From NCBI GenBank assembly GCA_026398545.1, contig JAPLSR010000142.1:1-6270 (forward strand): DNA of 6,270 nucleotides. Reading direction: 5' to 3'. This document shows positions 1 through 6,018 of the stretch, piece after piece (within the stretch, counting starts at the first letter, position 1; each line of letters starts with the position of its first letter). Made by a program: the position numbers and the translations under genes. The notes under the pieces were generated by a model. It saw nothing but the letters and a program-made list of their open reading frames with translations, searched no databases and was not told the origin of the DNA. The stretch is from Candidatus Sumerlaeota bacterium (lineage in GTDB: Bacteria > Sumerlaeota > Sumerlaeia > MWCT01).

Positions 1-1254
1 GTCGCCGTAAAGTGTGCAGTAACCCATGGCGAGCTCGGATTTATTGCCGGTGGAAAGCACCAGCCAGCCGAATTTGTTTGAGAGCGCCATCAGGAGCGTC
101 CCGCGGATGCGCGCCTGGATGTTCTCCTCCGCAATGTTGAACGACGTTCCCTGAAACTGCGGCTTGAGCAATTCCAGAAACGTTTCAAAAGGTCCCTCGA
201 TGGGGAGCGCGATATATTCGATGCCAAGGCGGTGCGCCAACTCGGCGGCGTCATCCCTGCTGCCCTGCGAGGAAAAGCGCGAAGCCATGGAAACGCCTAC
301 CACGCGGTCTGGGCCAAGGGCTTGCGCGGAGATGACCGCCACAAGGGCGGAATCAATCCCGCCGGAAAGACCGAGCACGGTTTTTTCAAATCCGCACTTT
401 CTCACATAATCCGCAAGACCAAGTTTCAACGCTGCAAACAGCCTCTCCGCCCCAATTGCCGTTGTAGGTCGTCTCTCGCCCTCGCCACGCTCCATATCGT
501 AAAGAATCGCATCCTCCTCAAAATCACGCGAATTGGCAACGAGGCGTCCCTCACTGTCAAAGACCGCACTCCAGCCATCAAAGATGACGCTGTCATTACC
601 TCCGACGAGATTGACATGCAAGACGGGTGCGCCGGCGCGCAGGGCGGTCTCTCTGACTACATCTTCCCTTATCTTCCGTTTGTCGAGGGCGAATGGCGCG
701 GCGGAGATATTTATGATGAGGTCGGGCATCTGGGATGTCAGTTCCTTCACAGGGTCAATTTTGTAAAGGCGATGGTTGGCGCCATGAGGGGGAACATTCC
801 AGATATCCTCACAGATGGTGATGCCGATTCTCTTACCCCTGAAAAGCACAGTATGGACGGAGGGCGCCGGGTCAAAATATCGCGCCTCATCAAAGATGTC
901 ATATGTCGGGAGCAGGGTTTTAAAATGGCGGGATAACACCTTCCCGTCGGCGCAGAGCGCCGCCGCATTAAAGAGACCCTTGCCCTCCGTTGCAGGATTT
1001 CTGTCCACATAGCCCACAATAACACCAATGCCCTGAGTTTGAGCCGAGATTTTTTCAAGGACGGTAAGATTATCATCAATCAGGTCTTTCCGGAGCACGA
1101 GGTCGCGTGGCGGATAGCCGAGGAGTGTGAGTTCGGGAAAGACAATGAGGTCTGCACCGACGCCCCTCGCCCGCTCCATCTCCTTTAGGACGCGCCGGTA
1201 ATTGTGTTCCACATCGCCAACGATTGTGTTTATCTGCGAAAGGTAAATCTTCAT
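1..1254 (-). CDS. nadE: Glutamine-dependent NAD+ synthetase, C-terminus cut by window edge
   Basis: Makes NAD+ from nicotinic acid adenine dinucleotide, ATP and glutamine, the last cytoplasmic step of NAD synthesis. I translated the frame by hand: 418 codons run open from the ATG to the left edge with no frameshift. Residues 1-260 form a nitrilase-type glutaminase domain with the expected Glu-Lys-Cys triad: E41 (in FPEL), K112 (in HFKTLLP) and C148 (in ICEDIW). The synthetase domain follows, with the PPi-loop SGGIDSA at 297-303 and the STGNKSE motif at 401-407. Two-domain NadE proteins are usually about 540-580 residues, so roughly the last quarter lies outside. The start is set by the typical N-terminus (MKIYLSQINTIVGD) and a GAGGGG ribosome site 7 bases upstream. 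That site directly follows the stop of the isomerase gene 13 bases away, so the two are probably cotranscribed. Family identification is firm; only the 3' end is unknown. Confidence 0.96.
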   Translation of the reverse strand, partial: MKIYLSQINTIVGDVEHNYRRVLKEMERARGVGADLIVFPELTLLGYPPRDLVLRKDLIDDNLTVLEKISAQTQGIGVIVGYVDRNPATEGKGLFNAAALCADGKVLSRHFKTLLPTYDIFDEARYFDPAPSVHTVLFRGKRIGITICEDIWNVPPHGANHRLYKIDPVKELTSQMPDLIINISAAPFALDKRKIREDVVRETALRAGAPVLHVNLVGGNDSVIFDGWSAVFDSEGRLVANSRDFEEDAILYDMERGEGERRPTTAIGAERLFAALKLGLADYVRKCGFEKTVLGLSGGIDSALVAVISAQALGPDRVVGVSMASRFSSQGSRDDAAELAHRLGIEYIALPIEGPFETFLELLKPQFQGTSFNIAEENIQARIRGTLLMALSNKFGWLVLSTGNKSELAMGYCTLYGD

Positions 1255-1261
1255 ACAACAT

Positions 1262-1267
1262 CCCCTC
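1262..1267 (-). promoter_or_regulatory. Ribosome binding site of nadE
   Basis: GAGGGG lies 7 bases before the nadE ATG and immediately after the TAA stop of the upstream isomerase gene. This selects the ATG at 1254 over the out-of-frame ATG at 1261 and suggests that ribosomes finishing the isomerase can reinitiate on nadE. Confidence 0.6.
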
Positions 1268-2383
1268 TTATCTTCGCATCATGCCGGCGAGGATGAGCTC
1301 CATCTCTCCCCTGTGTTTGTCGGGATGCAGATAGCATTCCACAATCCGCTCATTGGGGAGACTATTGATGCGCTCATTCATGATGCGCAGAACGGTGGTG
1401 TTAATTTCGACCGCCTTTTCAAGCGGCATGCGTTCCGGATTGATATCGATGCCAAAGTATTCTTTATAGCCCATCACCTTGAGGGCGAAGAGGAGCGCCT
1501 CCGCCTGGCTCCATTCCACAACGCCAACATTGAGGTCCTGGTCGTAGTTGCCCAGGGGCTGGCTGTTCCAGTGGGTGTGGGCGAGGCGTCCCTCCAGCCC
1601 GACGAGGCTGAAGGCGGCGGCGCAGTCCTCATATCCCATGCGGACATGCCCCACCTCGGGATTGAGTCCGACTAAAGCATGACCCGCCTTGAGGAGTTTT
1701 CGGTTTTCGGGATTTTTCAGCCGTTTCTCAATGCGCTGTGCGGCGAGGATGCCCTCCGCCGTGGTGCGGTAAATATTATTAGAAACGGGTTCATAAGGTT
1801 TTGGCTCCAGCGCCACGCGCACGCCCGGAACCTCATCCATCGCCTCTGCCATACTACCCTCAAACCAGTCCCACATATATGGGAAAATGGTCCCCAGTGA
1901 ATAGAGGTAGCCATCAATTCCGGGCCAGGAGATGGCGCAGTTGGCGCCGGCGGTCTTCACAAGTTTCAGCCCTTCAACGGCAATCTTCAGAGCCTTCATT
2001 CGCACCCCCGAAGCGGGATTGGAGAGACAGCCAAACTCAAAATCCTTCTCAAAGAAGTGCGAGAAAGGGATGGTGACAAGGCGGATGCCGGTCTCTTTTT
2101 CCAGTCTTTTATAAAGGTGGATGTTTTCAGAATTGACCTCGGCGGGATAGTGCGCCTCGATGCCGGTAACGCCATATTCAGCCAGTCCCGCCGCCATCTC
2201 AATGCGGCGCGCAACATCCGCCTCGGGGATGTAACGCTCATGAAAGCGTCCTCCGGTCGGCGTAAAATACCAGATGCCAACGGAGAATTTGAGGGCGATG
2301 GAAAAGGTGTTCAAATGCCTGATAAGCATTTGCGGTGAGCGGAATTTACTCTGATACCTCAGGTCTCTCAAACGGTATTTCAT
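1268..2383 (-). CDS. Xylose/rhamnose-isomerase-like TIM-barrel sugar isomerase
   Basis: Protein of 371 residues in the xylose isomerase-like TIM-barrel superfamily, probably a cytoplasmic metal-dependent aldose-ketose isomerase. The hallmarks align in order with class I XylA (about 387 residues). They are a FSVGIW strand (33-38), H78 at the catalytic-His position, ALEPKPYEP (191-199) giving metal ligand E193 and K195, NPEVGH (241-246) giving E243 and H246, HTHWN (269-273), YDQDL (280-284) giving D281 and D283, and D313 in the last ligand position. Two differences stand out. The HxDxN motif of XylA is HTHWN here, so one site-1 Asp is H271, and no Asp follows H78 at the spacing of the XylA His-Asp pair. 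From memory, Pseudomonas stutzeri L-rhamnose isomerase has a His at the equivalent metal-ligand position, so a substrate other than xylose is likely. The start has AGGA 4 bases upstream; M19 is a possible later start. It lies between the aldolase and nadE genes. The superfamily and fold are sure; the substrate is not. Confidence 0.85.
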   Translation of the reverse strand: MKYRLRDLRYQSKFRSPQMLIRHLNTFSIALKFSVGIWYFTPTGGRFHERYIPEADVARRIEMAAGLAEYGVTGIEAHYPAEVNSENIHLYKRLEKETGIRLVTIPFSHFFEKDFEFGCLSNPASGVRMKALKIAVEGLKLVKTAGANCAISWPGIDGYLYSLGTIFPYMWDWFEGSMAEAMDEVPGVRVALEPKPYEPVSNNIYRTTAEGILAAQRIEKRLKNPENRKLLKAGHALVGLNPEVGHVRMGYEDCAAAFSLVGLEGRLAHTHWNSQPLGNYDQDLNVGVVEWSQAEALLFALKVMGYKEYFGIDINPERMPLEKAVEINTTVLRIMNERINSLPNERIVECYLHPDKHRGEMELILAGMMRR

Positions 2384-2405
2384 TTCATCCTGCCTTTAGT
2401 ATAAC

Positions 2406-2425
2406 ATCATATTTTTATATATGAT
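2406..2425. repeat. Perfect 7-bp inverted repeat in AT-rich intergenic gap
   Basis: ATCATAT and ATATGAT arms surround a 6-base loop in the 114-base gap between the aldolase stop and the isomerase start. There is no GC in the stem beyond one pair, so it would make a poor intrinsic terminator. It could be an operator, because it lies close to the putative promoter elements for the isomerase gene. In such AT-rich sequence chance occurrence cannot be excluded. Confidence 0.4.
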
Positions 2426-2451
2426 TTAATTTACATCAATGCGGGGGTCAA
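2424..2451 (-). promoter_or_regulatory. Possible promoter for the isomerase-nadE pair
   Basis: On the minus strand, TTGACC (2451-2446) is followed after 16 bases by TTAAAT (2429-2424), giving 5/6 and 4/6 matches to the σ70 consensus. Transcription would begin roughly 30-35 bases before the isomerase ATG, overlapping the inverted repeat at 2406-2425. Other -10-like words (TATGAT at 2411-2406, TATACT at 2403-2398) lie in the same gap without a good partner. The match is by eye, and the σ70 consensus may not hold in this phylum. Confidence 0.3.
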
Positions 2452-2497
2452 GATGAAGTTGAGAGACAAGTATGGATAAATCATAGATTGCGGCGGC

Positions 2498-3286
2498 TTA
2501 AACGAGTCCTTTTTCACGAAGAATCTGGCGGACAAGGGCATCTATTGCAGGGCGGTCGATGGCGGGAGGAGTATCCGGTGTGCCTGGGGCAGGCGCCGGC
2601 GTGGCACAGGAGCGGTCAGCCCCCGGTCTCAAACGACGGTCGGGGATACCCAATTGCTTCTTGATTTCCAAGAGCTCCGACAGGTTTTCTTCACTTATCT
2701 GTGTGTAACCATCCAGAAGACGCGTGTATAAAAGGATGCGACAGTACTCTTCAACAATCTCCATCTTGAAATAGGCATCCTCGGGGTCCTTGCCGATGGT
2801 GAGTGCGCCATGATTGGCAAGGAGAAAGGCTGTGAAGTCGCTCAGGAAGGGACGCACCACATCGGCAACCTCCTGCGTCCCCGGTGTGGCGTAATCCACA
2901 ATGGGAATCTCACCGAGAAAGATTTCAACCTCCGGCAGGACGCAGCGCGGGAGAGGATGCTTTACCACGGCAAAGGCGGTGGCAAATGGCGGATGTGCAT
3001 GGATGACGGCACGCATGTCATTGCGCTGTTTGTAAATTTCAAGATGAATACGGATTTCCGAGGTGACCTCTTTGATTCCCCCGACCTTGCGACCTGTCAT
3101 ATCCACAGTGACAATATCTTCGGTCTTGAGGAATCCCTTGCTCTGGAGTGTGGGGGTGCAGAGGACTACGTCATCGGCAAGGCGGTAGGAAAAATTGCCC
3201 TCATTGGCGGCTACATAGTTTCTCACCCAGACGCGCCGTCCAATCTCACACAGGATTTCCTTTGCCTGCCATTCAGTCAGAGACAT
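2498..3286 (-). CDS. Class II aldolase (FucA/AraD family) with C-terminal encapsulation-peptide-like tail
   Basis: Zinc-dependent class II aldolase, most likely cleaving L-fuculose- or L-rhamnulose-1-phosphate to DHAP and L-lactaldehyde. The catalytic core spans residues 1-218 and matches the roughly 215 residues of E. coli FucA. It has ANEGNFS (27-33) and TPT (44-46) for phosphate binding, catalytic Glu E77 in TSEIRIH, zinc ligands H96 and H98 in HAHPP and H159 in ANHGA, and a YATPGT segment (132-137). Residues 220-245 are a linker with seven prolines plus alanines, and 246-262 (PAIDALVRQILREKGLV) can form a short amphipathic helix. That layout, helix tethered by a Pro/Ala linker, is the form of bacterial microcompartment encapsulation peptides, and tagged fuculose-phosphate aldolases are known in such organelles. 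The gene starts 18 bases after the parvulin stop, with a G-rich GGGGGCGG upstream. An L-ribulose-phosphate epimerase or another family member cannot be excluded. The family is firm and the exact substrate inferred. Confidence 0.9.
   Translation of the reverse strand: MSLTEWQAKEILCEIGRRVWVRNYVAANEGNFSYRLADDVVLCTPTLQSKGFLKTEDIVTVDMTGRKVGGIKEVTSEIRIHLEIYKQRNDMRAVIHAHPPFATAFAVVKHPLPRCVLPEVEIFLGEIPIVDYATPGTQEVADVVRPFLSDFTAFLLANHGALTIGKDPEDAYFKMEIVEEYCRILLYTRLLDGYTQISEENLSELLEIKKQLGIPDRRLRPGADRSCATPAPAPGTPDTPPAIDRPAIDALVRQILREKGLV
2501..2551 (-). other. Putative microcompartment encapsulation peptide (aldolase residues 246-262)
   Basis: This codes for the last 17 residues of the aldolase. I248, L251, V252, I255 and L256 fall on one helical face, while D249, R253, Q254, R257 and E258 lie on the other. 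The segment is joined to the catalytic core by a flexible Pro/Ala-rich linker (2552-2629), and FucA itself has nothing comparable. The pattern matches targeting helices of microcompartment cargo enzymes. No shell gene is visible here, so a coiled-coil or oligomerisation helix remains possible. Confidence 0.6.
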
Positions 3287-3304
3287 TAATAACCGCCCCC
3301 GACA

Positions 3305-4417
3305 TTATTTCAACCTATCTGCCGGAACACCGATGATGTTAATAAAAATCTTGTGGTTCTTCATGGAGGAGTCAAGCACCTTTTGTCTGACTTCCTCAAA
3401 AACGGTGTCCATGACCACCTCTCTCGCCCCTTCGTATGTTTTTCCCATGAGCGGTTGTTTTTCTTCAAGGCGAATCACATAATAACCATATTCCGTTTCC
3501 TCCACATCACTCACTTCACCGACCTTGCCGAGCTTGAAGACGAGCTCATTGATGGGTCTGGGAAGGCGGTTATCGGGATAGAACCAACCCATATCGCCGC
3601 CGATGGCATTAAAGGAGGGGTCTGCCGATTCAGCCACCTTGCTCAAATCAGCCCCATTTTTCGCCTCCCTTTTCGCCATTTCCATGAATGCCCGGCGCGC
3701 CTTTTTATCCGCTGATGTTTCATTGCCGGTTATGGGACAAAAGACATGGCTGACACGGGCGCGCGGCGGTCTCTGAAAGGCGGCGGGGGCTCTCTCGTAA
3801 ATTGCGCGCAGGGTATCCTCGGTATAATATGTGCTGATACGATGCTTGATTAGTTTTTCCCCCATTATAGCATCGCGCATCTGCCTTAAATATTCTTCCT
3901 TACTCTCGCCAATCTTCGTCAGGGTGCTGTTAATATCCACACTGATTCCGGCGGTCTGCTTAAGCGCCTGTTCCTGCTTTACAACCTCCTCATTGGTGAC
4001 ACTGATGCCCTCCCGCTCCGCCTCTGCGGCAAGGAGATTTCTCTCCAGCCATTCCTTCATAATGTTCTGAGTATAAACCAGCCGGAGGCGCTCGATAAAT
4101 TCGGGGGAACCGTTTTTGTCTTTAAGCATCCTTGTGAGGATACGCTCCACCTGTGCGCGGGTGAGACGCCGATTATCCACAACGCATAGTATGACCTTTT
4201 CAGGGTCGGGCGGCGGGGTGGGTATTGGAAGTTGTTTCTGCCGGGAGGGGGATTTTTTCAAGGTCTCCTCAAGAGGCGCTCTCCGGGCAGGTTCGGAACG
4301 TGGTTCAATCAGGGATGCAACGGGGGTTGTGATATCCTGCGGTTCGCCTGAGGCGGATATCACAAGGAGGAAAAACACATACACGAATCCATTCCCATGG
4401 AGGAGTCTATTTTTCAT
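3305..4417 (-). CDS. SurA/PpiC-type periplasmic peptidyl-prolyl isomerase (parvulin)
   Basis: Secreted 370-residue folding factor, likely assisting outer-membrane or secreted proteins in the periplasm. Residues 1-24 form a signal peptide (hydrophobic FVYVFFLLVISA, then small residues). Residues 36-75 are a Pro- and charge-rich, probably disordered spacer. A SurA_N-like helical chaperone region covers about 77-200 (DNRRLTRAQVERIL, then WLERNLLAAEAEREGI). One parvulin domain occupies about 219-318, with ARVSHVF at its start, GGDMGWF (273-279), the ELVFKLGKVGEVSD stretch (291-304) and YGYYVIRLEEK (310-320). A C-terminal helix about 328-355 would pack back on the chaperone part. E. coli SurA has two parvulin domains; only one is present here, as in PpiC/PrsA-like proteins. 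The ATG lies inside the end of ybgF (11-base overlap, ATGAAAAATAG), with GAAGGG 5 bases upstream, so translation is probably coupled to ybgF. Class assignment is strong; the SurA or PpiC label is loose. Confidence 0.88.
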   Translation of the reverse strand: MKNRLLHGNGFVYVFFLLVISASGEPQDITTPVASLIEPRSEPARRAPLEETLKKSPSRQKQLPIPTPPPDPEKVILCVVDNRRLTRAQVERILTRMLKDKNGSPEFIERLRLVYTQNIMKEWLERNLLAAEAEREGISVTNEEVVKQEQALKQTAGISVDINSTLTKIGESKEEYLRQMRDAIMGEKLIKHRISTYYTEDTLRAIYERAPAAFQRPPRARVSHVFCPITGNETSADKKARRAFMEMAKREAKNGADLSKVAESADPSFNAIGGDMGWFYPDNRLPRPINELVFKLGKVGEVSDVEETEYGYYVIRLEEKQPLMGKTYEGAREVVMDTVFEEVRQKVLDSSMKNHKIFINIIGVPADRLK

Positions 4418-5228
4418 TAAGACCCTTCAGCAAGTCTTTCACCCGTTGGATATCGCCATAAGATGGGAATTCCCTGACGACTCTGTTCAGGGTGTCCCGT
4501 GCTTCAGATTTTCGTCCAAGATTAATCAGACAGATGGCGGATTTCACAAGGCTGTCAGGTGCGCGCAAGCCCGAGGGATACGCCTGGGAGAGGCTTTGAT
4601 ATTGCGTCAGGGCATCTTCATACTTCTTTTCATAAAAATAGGTATCGCCAAGGGAGAATAAGGCATCCTCTGCCACCTTTGAGGTGGAAAAATACTGCAG
4701 GAATTTCTGGAGGGATGAACGGGCGGCATCATATTTTCCTCTGGCAAGGTCATCATGAGCAGACTTCAATAGAGCCGCACCATCCACCGTTTCACCATCC
4801 ACAGTTACAACAAGTTCTGACACGGGGATGGGAATTTTCCGTTCCTCTTTGTTCAGTGTTGCCTCTGTGCTCTCGTCACGGGGATACGAATCCCTCATAC
4901 CTATGGCAAAACGCATCTCTTCTATAAGGCTTTTCAGCTTTCTTATCTCTTCCCGAAGTTCACTAATCTGCCGGTCCACATCTGACTGTCTTGCCGTCAG
5001 TTTGGAAAGGTTAGCCTGGTCTCTCTGTCTCTCTTCGGAGATATAAGAGTTGAGGAGATTATGTGTGTCTCCCTGGAGCGCTTGAAGGCGTCCCACCTGC
5101 ACCTTTATTTCATAAATATCCCCACGGGTATTTTCATACTGCGAAGTGAGATAGGGACAACCGCACAGTATAAAAATAGACAGGCACAGAACGACACTCA
5201 TCAGGAAGGTTCTGATATTGGCTTGCAT
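4407..5228 (-). CDS. ybgF: Tol-Pal system protein YbgF/CpoB, lipoprotein-like
   Basis: Periplasmic partner of the Tol-Pal system, known in E. coli (CpoB) to coordinate outer-membrane constriction with septal peptidoglycan synthesis. The 273-residue protein has three parts. Residues 1-24 are a hydrophobic leader ending in ILCGC, a plausible lipobox with C24 as the lipidated residue. Residues about 35-108 form a heptad-rich coiled coil (SKLTARQSDVDRQISELREE and following), matching the YbgF trimerisation helix. Residues about 150-270 hold tetratricopeptide-like repeats with the family pattern (KYDAARSSLQKFLQYF, ALFSLGDTYFYEKKYEDALTQY, KSAICLINLGRKSEARDTL). Canonical CpoB is soluble, so the Cys-terminated leader is a variation. 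The start is 11 bases after the pal stop, with only a weak ribosome site, suggesting coupling to pal. Identity is supported by both structure and position directly after pal. Confidence 0.9.
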   Translation of the reverse strand: MQANIRTFLMSVVLCLSIFILCGCPYLTSQYENTRGDIYEIKVQVGRLQALQGDTHNLLNSYISEERQRDQANLSKLTARQSDVDRQISELREEIRKLKSLIEEMRFAIGMRDSYPRDESTEATLNKEERKIPIPVSELVVTVDGETVDGAALLKSAHDDLARGKYDAARSSLQKFLQYFSTSKVAEDALFSLGDTYFYEKKYEDALTQYQSLSQAYPSGLRAPDSLVKSAICLINLGRKSEARDTLNRVVREFPSYGDIQRVKDLLKGLNEK

Positions 5229-5239
5229 TGGAACGGTTT

Positions 5240-5848
5240 CTAATAAGCCATGAACTGGACGCGCCTGTTCTTAGCCCAGGCTTCCTCATTATGCCCCTCA
5301 TCAATCGGGCGCTCCTTACCATAGCTTATTGTGTGCAGTGTTGCCGGGTCAAGATTCTTGCTGATGAAATATTCCCTGACGGAATCGGAGCGGAGCTGTC
5401 CCAGATTCAGGTTATACTCCACAGTCCCGCGCTCATCGCAATGCCCCTCAATCAGGACATGCACACCGGGATTCGTGCTGAGCCATTCAGCGTTCTTATC
5501 GAGGGTCGCCTTAGCGGCATCTGTCAGAGCGGCGCTGTCAAAATCAAAATAAACCGTCTGGAGTTCCTCGATCTGCTTGGTCGCTTCCATCCTCATGGGC
5601 GTCGCCGTTGGCACTCCGGTTTCACCGATAGGGAGCGGGTTGACATTGGTTGAGGTCTTGGCGCCAGCTGCCTCCGGAGCTGAAGGCAAATTGGTGTCCG
5701 TACTTGGGTAAATCACCGACGGACTGGGTTTTTTCTTTCCGAAGATACCAAAGGGATTCAGTTTGGCACAACCAAAGTTAAACAGACCCACAATCAACAA
5801 GAGCAGGACAGCATTCAACAACCGGGACTTTTCCACTTTCAACAACAT
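5240..5848 (-). CDS. pal: Peptidoglycan-associated lipoprotein Pal
   Basis: Outer-membrane lipoprotein that grips peptidoglycan through an OmpA-like domain and interacts with TolB during cell division. Residues 1-26 are a signal peptide with a basic n-region and the core AVLLLLIVGLF, then C27. The residues before it (N-F-G) are a poor lipobox, so lipidation is likely but not certain. Residues 28-95 are a Pro/Thr/Ser-rich tether. The OmpA/Pal domain (98-202) shows the Pal signatures YFDFDS (100-105), EGHCDERGT (134-142), YNLNLG (145-150), SYGKERP (175-181) and NRRVQF (194-199), including the Asp and Arg residues that bind diaminopimelate. The 202-residue length is slightly longer than E. coli Pal (173), owing to the tether. 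A strong AAAGGAGG site 9 bases before the ATG fixes the start. It lies upstream of ybgF and downstream of tolB, the normal order. Confidence 0.95.
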   Translation of the reverse strand: MLLKVEKSRLLNAVLLLLIVGLFNFGCAKLNPFGIFGKKKPSPSVIYPSTDTNLPSAPEAAGAKTSTNVNPLPIGETGVPTATPMRMEATKQIEELQTVYFDFDSAALTDAAKATLDKNAEWLSTNPGVHVLIEGHCDERGTVEYNLNLGQLRSDSVREYFISKNLDPATLHTISYGKERPIDEGHNEEAWAKNRRVQFMAY

Positions 5849-5857
5849 CTTCTACAT

Positions 5858-5865
5858 CCTCCTTT
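5858..5865 (-). promoter_or_regulatory. Strong ribosome binding site of pal
   Basis: AAAGGAGG ends 9 bases before the pal ATG and is the best Shine-Dalgarno match in the window. By contrast ybgF, 11 bases after pal, has only a weak site. This suggests high, independent initiation on pal and coupled translation of ybgF. Confidence 0.75.
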
Positions 5866-5911
5866 AATTACTTCTTCGGCTGTTCCACTTTCATATTTCT
5901 TAAACTACCGA

Positions 5912-5942
5912 ATTTTACACTTGCAATAAAAAAAGTTCACAA
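5912..5942 (-). promoter_or_regulatory. Weak candidate promoter for pal-ybgF-parvulin
   Basis: Within the 170-base gap between tolB and pal, TAAAAT (5917-5912) is a 5/6 match to a -10 box. TTGTGA (5942-5937) is a 4/6 match to a -35 box, but the spacer is 19 bases, longer than the usual 17. An internal promoter is plausible because pal is separated from tolB by more than the other cistrons are from each other. By-eye call only. Confidence 0.25.
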
Positions 5943-5977
5943 TTCACTGCGTGTTGCACATACCCCGAAACTTTTTT
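5929..5977. repeat. Long-loop inverted repeat, A/T-tract arms, between tolB and pal
   Basis: AAAAAAGTT (5929-5937) and AACTTTTTT (5969-5977) are 9-base complementary arms around a 31-base loop. The stem is almost all A/T, so a weak hairpin, or a chance pairing of two T-tracts, is as likely as a real terminator or attenuator between tolB and pal. The rest of the 5849-6018 gap shows no ORF or RNA gene. Confidence 0.3.
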
Positions 5978-6018
5978 GTCCTCACTCCTCCAGCTTTAAA
6001 AAACATCCTTCTTCATCC

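Noticed and set aside
232..936. Long plus-strand open frame of 234 codons
   Set aside because: It lies fully antisense to nadE, whose minus-strand frame carries all catalytic motifs. The plus-strand translation has no recognisable domain and is an artefact of moderately GC-rich coding DNA.
1076..1261. Minus-strand ORF of 61 codons starting at ATG 1261
   Set aside because: It is in a shifted frame within nadE. The in-frame ATG at 1254 with a GAGGGG site begins a recognised NadE N-terminus.
1268..2383. Endonuclease IV or hydroxypyruvate isomerase reading of the TIM-barrel protein
   Set aside because: The spacing and sequence of EPKP, NPEVGH and YDQDL are specific to the XylA/RhaI type; endonuclease IV uses different ligand motifs.
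2498..3286. L-ribulose-5-phosphate 4-epimerase (AraD) as primary call for the aldolase
   Set aside because: The family is shared and this cannot be fully excluded. The encapsulation-like tail and the neighbouring isomerase favour a deoxyketose-1-phosphate aldolase.
4116..4661. Plus-strand open frame of 181 codons across the parvulin-ybgF junction
   Set aside because: It is antisense to two well-supported genes, has no domain pattern and no clear ribosome site.
5929..5977. Intrinsic terminator between tolB and pal
   Set aside because: The arms are nearly all A/T with a 31-base loop; there is no GC-rich stem followed by a T-run, so it is kept only as a low-confidence repeat.
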